Positions 1-6,617 of a DNA stretch of 11,743 nucleotides are shown piece by piece. The notes beneath the pieces were generated by a model. That model searched no databases, was not told the DNA's origin, and saw only the letters and a list, made by a program, of their open reading frames with translations. The DNA comes from Oscillospiraceae bacterium (GTDB taxonomy: Bacteria > Bacillota_A > Clostridia > Oscillospirales > CAG-272), in NCBI GenBank assembly GCA_015064195.1, contig SVSO01000079.1, positions 1-11,743 of the forward strand, read 5' to 3'. How positions within the stretch are numbered: the first letter of the stretch is position 1; each line of letters begins with the position of its first letter. Made by a program: the position numbers and the translations under genes.

Positions 1-414
1 CCGATGCTGGTGAAGAACAGCTGCCCGCTGTCCGGCATCAGCGATGTCTACAACGGCATCCTCGTCAACGGCAACGCCATCGGCGACGTCATGTTCTACG
101 GCCGCGGTGCAGGCAAGCTTCCCACCGCCAGCGCAGTCGTGTCCGACATCATCGAGATCGCTATGTATCTCGACCATCCTCACACCACCACGGTCTGGGA
201 TCGCCTTGACGAAGCGGACATTCTTCCCGCGGACAAGCTTCCGTCCCGCTGGTATCTGCGCTTTGACAAGAAGCCGAACCACTGCCTGTGTATGCTGGAT
301 GCAGAGGTGCTGGAGGACAGCGAGGACTGCTATGCCGTTGTCACCGGCAAGGTGAATCTGCTGGAGATCGGCATCACCGTAAGCGAGCCTTTTGTGGCAA
401 TGCGCGTACTGTAA
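1..414 (+). CDS. hom: Homoserine dehydrogenase, C-terminal part (5' end outside window)
   Basis: NAD(P)H-dependent reduction of aspartate semialdehyde to homoserine, the branch point to threonine and methionine in the cytoplasm. The reading frame is open from base 1, so the N-terminal NAD-binding domain is missing and the ATG at 4 is internal. The 137 visible residues begin in the catalytic domain with CPLSGISDVYNGILVNG. The family signature DVMFYGRGAGKLPTASAVVSD follows at about residues 30-50, then a W-Y-L-R-F strand that usually opens the regulatory ACT domain. After that strand only about 55 residues remain. This is shorter than the roughly 80-residue ACT domain of typical Bacillus-type enzymes, so threonine feedback may differ. 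TAA ends at 414 and a hairpin follows at once. Family assignment is secure; the altered regulation is inference. Confidence 0.93.
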   Translation, partial: PMLVKNSCPLSGISDVYNGILVNGNAIGDVMFYGRGAGKLPTASAVVSDIIEIAMYLDHPHTTTVWDRLDEADILPADKLPSRWYLRFDKKPNHCLCMLDAEVLEDSEDCYAVVTGKVNLLEIGITVSEPFVAMRVL

Positions 415-427
415 GCGGATAAACACT

Positions 428-466
428 CAGCCGCACGGTTTGAAACCGTGCGGCTGAAATTTTCAT
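428..466 (+). terminator. Hairpin after homoserine dehydrogenase, probable weak intrinsic terminator
   Basis: An 11-bp perfect stem, CAGCCGCACGG at 428-438 pairing with 446-456, has a 7-base loop that can close further (TTT/AAA). It starts 13 bases after the stop codon. The run after it, AAATTTTCATC, has only four T residues, so termination on the plus strand may be inefficient. Confidence 0.6.
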
Positions 467-505
467 CAGAAAACGCCACCCCATCCGGCAAAGCCGAATG
501 GGGTG
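467..505 (-). terminator. Intrinsic terminator of the minus-strand GH127-like gene
   Basis: A stem of 13 positions with one mismatch (477-489 with 493-505, loop AAA) lies 6 bases beyond the minus-strand stop codon. Read on the minus strand the GC-rich stem is followed by GCGTTTTCTG. The hairpin therefore separates this gene from the convergent homoserine dehydrogenase. Confidence 0.7.
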
Positions 506-511
506 TAGTGA

Positions 512-2491
512 TTATCTCTCGTATTTTCTGGTAGGCAGCCAACAGCCGTATTTCGAGTCCTCACGCCATGTCTTGCCGGCGGAGGCGTAGTCGATGACCT
601 TGAAGCTGCCGCCGTGAACGGTGGGAACCTCGAATTCCACCATGGTGTCGAAATCCGTGGTGTCGGAGGGCTTCACGTCAACAATGCCGTCTCTGTCGTA
701 CAGAATGTCAACCGGATCGCAGACATCGCCGTCGCCCAGTCTTGCATCGCGTGCCAGCACCAGCGGACCGCGGCGCATTGCGATGTGATACTTTGTCATG
801 GGAGATTCCTCCACAACCTGCAGTACATGATAGTCCGCATCCCAGCCGGTCTTGGTGACGATAATATCACGCGGGCAGGAGATGGGCTTGATCACGCGGG
901 TGCGCATATCAAGGCAGAGACCGATCCAGTCGCCGTTCTTCCATACACGGCGGATATTGGTGTAGCCTGCGGTAACGTCGATCTCCTCGCCGTTGACCGA
1001 GATGGCGGTGGCTTCGCTCCATGCGGGAATGCGCAGAGAAAGCGTGAATTCTTCCTCTTTTTCCAATTCCAGTTTCAATCCGATCTTTCCGCAGGCCGGA
1101 TACTTTGTCTCGGTCTTGACGGTGATGCTCTGGCGGTCGGGGGTCATGGTGGTGATGCTGCCGGGGATGTACAGGTTAACGGCCACACCGTCGCGGCTGA
1201 CCATGGCGGCTACCTTGGAGAGCAGACCGATGCCGGCAGAACCGATGCAGGCACAGCAGCCGTAGTAGGTGTTGTCGGGCATGAAGCACAGACCGCCGAT
1301 GAAGCGTCCGCGTGTGCCGGGAAGGAGTGCGGAATAGCTGTCGAAGGGCAACGGCTCGAGGATCGCATCGGGATTGCGGGAGAGGATGACCTTATCGTCG
1401 AGGATCTTTTCGGTATTGATGGCGCCGAGGTATGCGTTGTAAAGTGCCTGCTCATAGCTGTCCGCGAACTTGGGATCGCCGGTGAGTGCCAGCAGCTGAT
1501 AGCAGAACTTCATCCATGTGACAGTGACACAGGTTTCCTGCATGATGCCGGTGAATGCGGGGTCGGACTGACGCGCCGCGGAGTGGTCAAACAGCTCATG
1601 GGTGCATCCCGCACTGCCGATGATAGTGATGTCGGTATTCAGAATGCGGCCGGCATAGCGGACGACTGCCTGCTTCCACTTTTCGATGCCGGTGACGCGG
1701 TAGTATTCCAGCAGGCCCTCAAAGCAGGAGATCATCTCATACGCCTTGACGACAGGATACTGATAGGGATCGGTGGTGTCGGCAAATGCCAGCTCGAAAA
1801 TGTTGCAGATGCTGGTGCCGCCCTCGCTTACGATGTATTCCGCGAAATCGAGGTAACGCTTCTCGCCGGTCAGATCATACAGGCGGACAATCGGCTCAAG
1901 CAGGGACGAGGAGTTGAGACCGCGCCAGTTGCTGGTGGCTCTGGTGATGCGGATCTTGCCTTCTTCACGGCCCAGCTTGGAGATCATATAGTCAACCTGA
2001 TGCTTCATGGATTCCATGATCTTCGCTTCCAGCTCCGCATCCTTGTTGATCTCCAGATAATACTGCATACCCAGCAGTACATATTTGCGGCACCAGATAT
2101 CCCAACCGGTGAACTCATGCTCCACATCTTTTGCGGAGATTCTGCCAAGCTCATCCTCGGTGGTCAGCATATCGGCAACGGTGTCATGCAGGGTCTGATA
2201 CAGCTTTTCATCGCGGGTGCAGGAATATACAAAGCACGCACCGCGCATCATCTTGCCCCAGTATTCGCCTCTCCAGCCGCCGGGATTGTCGGAATGGATG
2301 CGGAACTGATTCACAAAGCGCGTCCAATGAATGGGGTCGATCAGCTGAAAATCGGCGATATAATTCATCGACTTTTCAAGGATACCCTCGAACTTACATA
2401 CAATATTGTCATCCGCAAACAGTGTGTCGGTGTCGATGCGCTGTGCGTTGACCGTGCCCTTTTTATAGAGGGCTTCCATAGCCTTGCTCAT
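512..2491 (-). CDS. GH127/DUF1680-type glycoside hydrolase (beta-L-arabinofuranosidase-like), cytoplasmic
   Basis: Known members of this family release L-arabinofuranose or related sugars from plant glycans, using a zinc-bound cysteine nucleophile. The product is 659 residues, normal for an (alpha/alpha)6-barrel enzyme with a C-terminal beta domain. From the chosen start, G-S-A-G-C-T-H-E-L-F at about 292-301 holds E299, the likely acid/base. Q-E-T-C at 318-321 gives two probable zinc ligands (E319, C321). G-C-C-A-C-I-G at 411-417 supplies the cysteine cluster. L-R-I-P-A-W near 486-491 is typical of the beta domain. There is no signal peptide or membrane segment, so it should act on imported sugars. 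An ATG at 2503 overlaps the Shine-Dalgarno AAGGA (2503-2507). The ATG at 2491, 11 bases after that site, is the better start. The gene is divergent from the lyase/transporter operon. The cysteine motif departs from the CCPPN type, so exact substrate is open. Confidence 0.85.
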   Translation of the reverse strand: MSKAMEALYKKGTVNAQRIDTDTLFADDNIVCKFEGILEKSMNYIADFQLIDPIHWTRFVNQFRIHSDNPGGWRGEYWGKMMRGACFVYSCTRDEKLYQTLHDTVADMLTTEDELGRISAKDVEHEFTGWDIWCRKYVLLGMQYYLEINKDAELEAKIMESMKHQVDYMISKLGREEGKIRITRATSNWRGLNSSSLLEPIVRLYDLTGEKRYLDFAEYIVSEGGTSICNIFELAFADTTDPYQYPVVKAYEMISCFEGLLEYYRVTGIEKWKQAVVRYAGRILNTDITIIGSAGCTHELFDHSAARQSDPAFTGIMQETCVTVTWMKFCYQLLALTGDPKFADSYEQALYNAYLGAINTEKILDDKVILSRNPDAILEPLPFDSYSALLPGTRGRFIGGLCFMPDNTYYGCCACIGSAGIGLLSKVAAMVSRDGVAVNLYIPGSITTMTPDRQSITVKTETKYPACGKIGLKLELEKEEEFTLSLRIPAWSEATAISVNGEEIDVTAGYTNIRRVWKNGDWIGLCLDMRTRVIKPISCPRDIIVTKTGWDADYHVLQVVEESPMTKYHIAMRRGPLVLARDARLGDGDVCDPVDILYDRDGIVDVKPSDTTDFDTMVEFEVPTVHGGSFKVIDYASAGKTWREDSKYGCWLPTRKYER

Positions 2492-2502
2492 GATTGATAC
2501 CA

Positions 2503-2507
2503 TCCTT
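2503..2507 (-). promoter_or_regulatory. Ribosome binding site deciding the GH127-like start
   Basis: AAGGA on the minus strand abuts the upstream ATG at 2503, leaving no spacer, but sits 11 bases before the in-frame ATG at 2491. This favours the downstream start and removes four residues (MVSI). Confidence 0.65.
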
Positions 2508-2519
2508 AGAAAAAATTTG

Positions 2520-2533
2520 AGTGAAAATTCACT
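2520..2533. promoter_or_regulatory. Second inverted repeat at the start of the GH127-like transcript
   Basis: AGTGAA-AA-TTCACT is a 6-bp inverted repeat around two bases. It sits at about +1 to +14 of the minus-strand transcript and could be a second operator half-site pair. It is short and may be chance. Confidence 0.3.
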
Positions 2534-2539
2534 ACCACT

Positions 2540-2557
2540 ATTTTATCATGATAAAAT
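2540..2557. promoter_or_regulatory. Perfect 18-bp palindrome, candidate operator
   Basis: ATTTTATCATGATAAAAT reads the same on both strands. It covers the whole -10 and 12 bases of the spacer of the minus-strand promoter, where a bound dimer would block RNA polymerase. It lies 65 bp from the -35 of the plus-strand promoter. Repressor use is inference. No regulator gene lies next to it in the window. Confidence 0.55.
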
Positions 2558-2568
2558 GCAATTGTCAA
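2540..2568 (-). promoter_or_regulatory. Sigma-A-type promoter of the GH127-like gene, extended -10
   Basis: On the minus strand a perfect -35 TTGACA (2563-2568) is followed by a 17-base spacer and -10 TAAAAT (2540-2545). A TG one base upstream of the -10 makes it an extended -10. Transcription should start near 2533, giving a leader of about 40 bases. Confidence 0.8.
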
Positions 2569-2621
2569 TATCATTTGCGAAATCGGATGTGCCGCAGGCG
2601 GAAATATTTTGAAAAAAGCCC

Positions 2622-2650
2622 TTTACAACCGGGAAAAAGTGTGATATAAT
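2622..2650 (+). promoter_or_regulatory. Sigma-A-type promoter of the lyase/MFS/S51 operon, extended -10
   Basis: -35 TTTACA (2622-2627), a 17-base spacer and a perfect -10 TATAAT (2645-2650), preceded by TG at 2642-2643. The predicted transcription start is near 2657, about 25 bases before the chosen start codon, so the leader is too short for a riboswitch. Confidence 0.85.
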
Positions 2651-2681
2651 TTACAAGATTACATTGCAAAGGAGTATGCAT

Positions 2682-3839
2682 ATGGAAATCATCACAAAGG
2701 ATGCTCACAAAGCTCTGCTCAAACGAATGCTGCACGACGGTGCCGCTCCCGATTTTATCCGCATATCCGCCGAGCTTTCGGCAGAGGCGGAGATCCGGAT
2801 GCGCAATCCCCTTTACAGCGTCACCTTCACAAAAAGCCGCGCTGTCAGCGGCGACCCTCACGATTTCTATACCGAAGCGCCATACTGGTGGCCCGATCCG
2901 GCAAATCCCGGCGGTCCTTTCATCCGGCGGGACGGCGAATATTATCCCGAACGCATGGATACACACCGGCGGCATCTTACCGCCCTCTCGGATGATGTGT
3001 ACATTCTCAGCATCGCCGGCTTTCTCTTTGACCGGCAGGACTGCATCGATCGGGCGAAAACGCTGCTGGAAACGTGGTTCCTCGATCCTGCCACCAAAAT
3101 GAATCCCCACCTCGAATATGCGCAGGCCATCTCCGGCATCACCGACGGGCGCGGCATCGGCATCATCGATACGGCGGCGCTCATCCGCCTCATATCCGCC
3201 ATGGATTATTTCACCCTCTGCCCCGGCACATCCGATACCGTGGCAGGACTGCGGGAATGGTTTGCCGCCTATCTCACATGGCTGGATACCAGCAAAAAAG
3301 GTATCGAGGAGCGGGAGTATCCCAACAATCACAGCAGCTGGTGGACTGCACAGGCGGCGGCATATGCGGCCTTTATCGGCGATGAGGCAATGCTTCAGCG
3401 GTGCTTCACGCGGCTCACGGAACGCATTCTCCCCCGTCAGACACGCGAGGATGGCTCTTTCATCAATGAAATGGAGCGCACCCGTTCATTGTTCTACAGC
3501 CTGTTCAATCTGAACGCCTGCGCTGTCACGGCGGAGATCGCCCACAATCGCGGCGTGGATCTGTGGAATGCGGTCTGCGAAGGCGGGCGCGGCATTCCGA
3601 AAAGTCTCGCATTTTATCATCCCTATTATGAAAATCCCCTGCTCTGGACACACCGACAGATCAATTATGAAAATCCCGGCGTGAATATCGCGTTCCAGCT
3701 GGCCGCCGTCCGTGTCAGCGATGCATATGACCGCGTAAATACCATCCGGCGGGAAGGCTATCGCTTCTTCGCGCTGCCAGGTCATCTCGGTGCGCCCTGT
3801 ATGCTGGAGGGCTATTTCCCCACGCAATCGTCACAGTAA
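2682..3839 (+). CDS. Alginate-lyase-family (PF05426-like; PL5/PL38-type) polyuronate lyase, cytoplasmic
   Basis: Enzymes of this fold cut uronic-acid-containing chains by beta-elimination in an alpha-helical toroid. The 385-residue product has the signature P-Y-W-W-P-D-P-x-x-P-G-G-P-F-I-R-R-D-G-E at about 67-86. N-N-H-S-S-W-W at 215-221 matches the catalytic Asn-His of alginate lyase A1-III. E-R-T-R-S-L-F-Y at 265-272 holds the expected Arg and Tyr, then S-L-F-N-L. There is no signal peptide: the N-terminus is charged (MEIITKDAHKALLKR). An in-frame TTG (2664) and ATG (2676) lie upstream, but AGGAG at 2670-2674 with a 7-base spacer selects the ATG at 2682. It is the first gene of the operon; its stop codon touches the Shine-Dalgarno of the transporter. 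The fold is confident. Substrate (alginate, glucuronan or another uronan) cannot be read from sequence. Confidence 0.83.
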   Translation: MEIITKDAHKALLKRMLHDGAAPDFIRISAELSAEAEIRMRNPLYSVTFTKSRAVSGDPHDFYTEAPYWWPDPANPGGPFIRRDGEYYPERMDTHRRHLTALSDDVYILSIAGFLFDRQDCIDRAKTLLETWFLDPATKMNPHLEYAQAISGITDGRGIGIIDTAALIRLISAMDYFTLCPGTSDTVAGLREWFAAYLTWLDTSKKGIEEREYPNNHSSWWTAQAAAYAAFIGDEAMLQRCFTRLTERILPRQTREDGSFINEMERTRSLFYSLFNLNACAVTAEIAHNRGVDLWNAVCEGGRGIPKSLAFYHPYYENPLLWTHRQINYENPGVNIAFQLAAVRVSDAYDRVNTIRREGYRFFALPGHLGAPCMLEGYFPTQSSQ

Positions 3840-3848
3840 GGAATTCCT

Positions 3849-5000
3849 ATGAAAACAAAACTCATTTCCAATCTCTCACTGTTCGCAGTCAACGGCGCCG
3901 TCTACGGTCTGAGTGCGCTGTATTACTGCTTCATTCAGATCTATATCGGCAAATTCTACGCAGACGATGCGGCCGGTGTCCTGCTGGCACTCGGCCCGCT
4001 CGTCTCCATTTTCGCGCCCATTCTGTGGGGCTATCTTGCGGATAAGGCGAAATCCAAGAACCGCGTGCTGGCTCTCACCGCCATGGGCTCGGCAGTCTTT
4101 TACTTCGCCCTGATGCTGGATCAGAGCTTCTGGTATCTTGCAGTCATACTGGTGCTTTGTATGTTCTTTCTCTCCCCCACCGCCGGTATTCTCGACATCA
4201 TCACGCTGGAATACACCTCGGAGCATGGCGCGGCATACGGCCCGTTCCGCATCACCGGCACCTTTATGTTCGGTCTGCTGCCCATGATCCTCACCGGCTT
4301 CACCGAGCAGAATATCAATGTGATCTTCTACGCCTACCTTGTCATGGCTCTCATCGCCTGTATTTCCGCTCTCGCATCGCCCAAGGTTGCCGGTCACGGT
4401 TCGTCGGAGCACCGTCCCAGCATGATGGCCATCTTCCACGACCGTCGTCTCATGCTCATTTTCCTGCTGGTCGGCATCGCGCAGTTCACGTGGACATATT
4501 ACATCAACTTTTTCCCCGGCCATCTCACCGGAACGCTGGGTCACAGTGAACAGGTGTGGGGCGTGAATACCTTCCTCACCGTCCTTGGCGAAGTGCCGTT
4601 TTTCCTTGCATTCAACAAGCTTTTTGACAAGCTTGGCATCAAAAAGCTCATCCTTGCAAGTGCGGTTCTGGTGACGCTCCGTTACGCGGGGCTGGCATTG
4701 CTGACAAGCGTGCCCGTACTGCTGTTTATCGGCCTCCTGACCGGCTTTGCCACCACCGTATTCACCTACTGCGGCTCGGTATACATCAACGCCCACGTCG
4801 CGCCGGAGAACAAAGCCTCCGCCAACTCCCTCATGTACGCTCTCGGCAACGGTATTCCCAAGGTGCTGGCCGGCGTGCTTGGCGGCATCATGACCACCGG
4901 CCTCGGCTACACACCGTCCATGCTCATCTGCTGTGCCCTCTGCGCACTCACCGTCGTCATCTATTTTGCCGCTTTTGCGAGAGAACCGGGCATCTCATGA
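3849..5000 (+). CDS. MFS transporter, LacY/nucleoside-symporter-like (MFS_1_like), probable sugar importer
   Basis: Integral membrane carrier of 383 residues with about twelve hydrophobic segments in two halves. The first loop carries the MFS motif A-like G-Y-L-A-D-K-A-K-S-K-N-R at about 60-71, between predicted helices 2 and 3. The overall shape (small N-terminus, short loops, a hydrophilic stretch near 175-200 between the halves) is that of proton-linked sugar or nucleoside symporters. AGGA at 3839-3842, sharing its first base with the lyase stop codon, is 6 bases before the ATG. The last bases overlap the next gene by ATGA. Context suggests it imports the oligosaccharide cut by the lyase or the GH127-like enzyme. 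That substrate link is inference. Confidence 0.85.
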   Translation: MKTKLISNLSLFAVNGAVYGLSALYYCFIQIYIGKFYADDAAGVLLALGPLVSIFAPILWGYLADKAKSKNRVLALTAMGSAVFYFALMLDQSFWYLAVILVLCMFFLSPTAGILDIITLEYTSEHGAAYGPFRITGTFMFGLLPMILTGFTEQNINVIFYAYLVMALIACISALASPKVAGHGSSEHRPSMMAIFHDRRLMLIFLLVGIAQFTWTYYINFFPGHLTGTLGHSEQVWGVNTFLTVLGEVPFFLAFNKLFDKLGIKKLILASAVLVTLRYAGLALLTSVPVLLFIGLLTGFATTVFTYCGSVYINAHVAPENKASANSLMYALGNGIPKVLAGVLGGIMTTGLGYTPSMLICCALCALTVVIYFAAFAREPGIS

Positions 5001-5581
5001 AGCTGATCCTCTCCTCCTGCGATTTCGGCAATCCGGAGTCCGCAAGCATCATTTATGCCAATCTCGGCAAGCCGGCCAAGGATTGCCGCATTCTGTTTTT
5101 CCCAAACGAAAAAGCCGACAGCGGAAAAATCCGAAGCGGGAAATACCACTCCCGCATCGCAGCCTTCGGATTCCGGATACAGAACATCCATGTCGCCGAT
5201 TATTTTTCCCCCGCATCCGCACTTCCGACCGATATTGATGCTGTCTATATCAGCGGCGGCAATACCTTCGGCACAATGAAACGCATCCGCGACGCCGGAT
5301 TTGACGCGGCAATCCGGAATTATGTCCAAAACGGCGCGGTGTACATCGGCGGCAGTGCCGGTGCGCACATTGCGTCAGCCGAGATCTCTCACGTGGCCGC
5401 GTATGATCGGGACACCTTCGGTCTGACCGATTTCTCCGGTCTCGGGCTGTATCACGGCATTTTCATCTGCCATTATTCCGCCCAGCGAGAAGCGGATCTC
5501 CGGCTTCTCACAGCTGTCGGCACCTATCCTGTAACAGCCCTGACCGATGCAGACTCTCTTGTAATTTCCGATAATAGCTGA
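4997..5581 (+). CDS. Peptidase S51 / class-I glutamine-amidotransferase-like protein (peptidase E-like)
   Basis: Family S51 includes dipeptidase E (Asp-X dipeptides) and cyanophycinase. The 194-residue product shows Y-I-S-G-G-N-T-F at 84-91, then the nucleophile elbow I-G-G-S-A-G-A-H with Ser120. His159 in F-I-C-H-Y is the probable catalytic His, and an Asp near 137 could complete the triad, close to the E. coli PepE numbering as I recall it. The C-terminus stops at S-L-V-I-S-D-N-S, about 10-15 residues earlier than many relatives. The gene overlaps the transporter by ATGA, so translation is probably coupled. It ends right at the operon terminator. An S51 protein in a glycan operon is odd: it might act on an amino-acid- or acyl-linked substrate, or be a non-peptidase member. 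Family is confident, role unknown. Confidence 0.82.
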   Translation: MKLILSSCDFGNPESASIIYANLGKPAKDCRILFFPNEKADSGKIRSGKYHSRIAAFGFRIQNIHVADYFSPASALPTDIDAVYISGGNTFGTMKRIRDAGFDAAIRNYVQNGAVYIGGSAGAHIASAEISHVAAYDRDTFGLTDFSGLGLYHGIFICHYSAQREADLRLLTAVGTYPVTALTDADSLVISDNS

Positions 5582-5620
5582 AAACTCCCTGCACAACTAT
5601 TTCGTGCAGGGAGTTTTTTT
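5581..5620 (+). terminator. Strong intrinsic terminator of the glycan operon, probably bidirectional
   Basis: A perfect 14-bp stem (5581-5594 with 5604-5617), a 9-base loop and a run of seven T (5614-5620). It begins on the last base of the S51 stop codon. On the minus strand the same stem ends in TTTT, so it can also end the dnaI-like transcript, whose stop codon is at 5620-5622. Confidence 0.92.
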
Positions 5621-6600
5621 CATTGTCCGAGCGCCTTCTGCATCCGGATATCCTTTCCGGTGAACAGAAGCGCGATAAAGTCGCCGAACAGACGGCTTGT
5701 GATCCGGTCGCTGTACCGCTCACGGATCTCATTTTGTGTCAGATTGGTGCTGATAATCATGGATTTTCCATGATTGATGCGGGTGTTGATCATATTATAG
5801 AGGCAGGAGACGGTGAACTGATTGGTCAGCTCCGCACCGAGATCGTCGATGATGAGCAGATCGCAGTCGAAATATTTCGCCGTGCGCGGCTCGGAAGTAT
5901 CGCTGTGACTCCGGCCGAACCGCTCATACTCGAAATCCGACAGGATATTCTGCATCGTATCATACACCACGTCGAATCCCCGCTCCACCACCACTTTGGC
6001 AACGGAGGTGGATAGGTGCGTCTTACCGAGACCGGTGGTGCCGCAGAACAGCAGATTGTCGCCCTTGCCGGCGGTAAAACGCTCCGCATAGGCGCGGCAG
6101 ATTCCCAGCACCCGCTCCATATTTTTTCGCTCCTCGGGAGAACGGTTATAATAATCCAGCCGGAACGTTTCAAAGCTCTGGGTTCGGATAAGTCCGCCGA
6201 TGCCGGAGCTTTCGTAGCCTGCCAGGATCAGATCGCGGCGCATACAGTCACACAGCTTCGTCCCCACAAAGCCCGTATCCTTGCAGACATCGCATTCGTA
6301 TTTCACCGATGTATAATCCGCCGGATAGCCGATGGAGACAAGATAGGCCGCCCGCGCTTCCTGAAGCTCCTTGTTGGAAGCCTTCAGCTTGGCAATGCGC
6401 TCCTCCAGTCCCTCGCGCCCCTTCATGGATTCGCGGAGGATGCTGAAGCCCGTCTCGGACAGCACCCGGTCGATCTTCAGAAGCTCCGGATATTTTCTGT
6501 GCAGTTCCGCCGCACGCTGATCCGCCGCTTCCTTGGCGCGCAGATTTTTGTCGGCGTATTCCTGCCGGATGCGTATGTAGTTTTCCTTATTGTATCCCAC
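5620..6600 (-). CDS. dnaI: DnaI/DnaC-type AAA+ replicative helicase loader
   Basis: Loads the replicative DnaB-type helicase at origins and restarting forks. The 326-residue protein has a charged helical N-terminal part (1-90, helicase-binding in relatives). A zinc-type cluster follows: C103-x-x-C106 and C117-x-C119. The ATPase has Walker A G-T-T-G-L-G-K-T-H (187-195), Walker B L-L-I-I-D-D (248-253), sensor 1 I-I-S-T-N (282-286) and an arginine-finger region E-R-Y-S-D-R-I-T-S-R-L (294-304). The start is GTG at 6600 with GGGAGG five bases upstream. A nearby ATG two bases earlier is out of frame. It lies 17 bases after the dnaD-like gene, matching the DnaD-DnaI primosome partnership. IstB transposase helpers share the fold, but the cysteines and this context favour a loader. 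Confidence 0.9.
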   Translation of the reverse strand: MGYNKENYIRIRQEYADKNLRAKEAADQRAAELHRKYPELLKIDRVLSETGFSILRESMKGREGLEERIAKLKASNKELQEARAAYLVSIGYPADYTSVKYECDVCKDTGFVGTKLCDCMRRDLILAGYESSGIGGLIRTQSFETFRLDYYNRSPEERKNMERVLGICRAYAERFTAGKGDNLLFCGTTGLGKTHLSTSVAKVVVERGFDVVYDTMQNILSDFEYERFGRSHSDTSEPRTAKYFDCDLLIIDDLGAELTNQFTVSCLYNMINTRINHGKSMIISTNLTQNEIRERYSDRITSRLFGDFIALLFTGKDIRMQKALGQ

Positions 6601-6617
6601 ATTTACCTCCCGCGTCG

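Noticed and set aside
614..2497. Very long plus-strand open frame (627 codons) opposite the GH127-like gene
   Set aside because: It lies antisense to a gene with clear family motifs. Its translation is low-complexity (rich in Gly, Ala, Asp and His) with no recognisable domain, and it has no good ribosome binding site. It arises from the codon bias of the real gene.
3876..4796. 306-codon minus-strand frame opposite the MFS transporter
   Set aside because: Hydrophilic, repetitive composition (Glu, His, Gly, Gln) is what an antisense read of a membrane protein gives. The plus-strand gene has RBS, operon spacing and MFS features.
5620..6600. IstB-type transposase helper as identity of the AAA+ gene
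   Set aside because: No transposase partner or terminal repeats. The four-Cys cluster, long helical N-terminus and adjacent dnaD-like gene fit a helicase loader.
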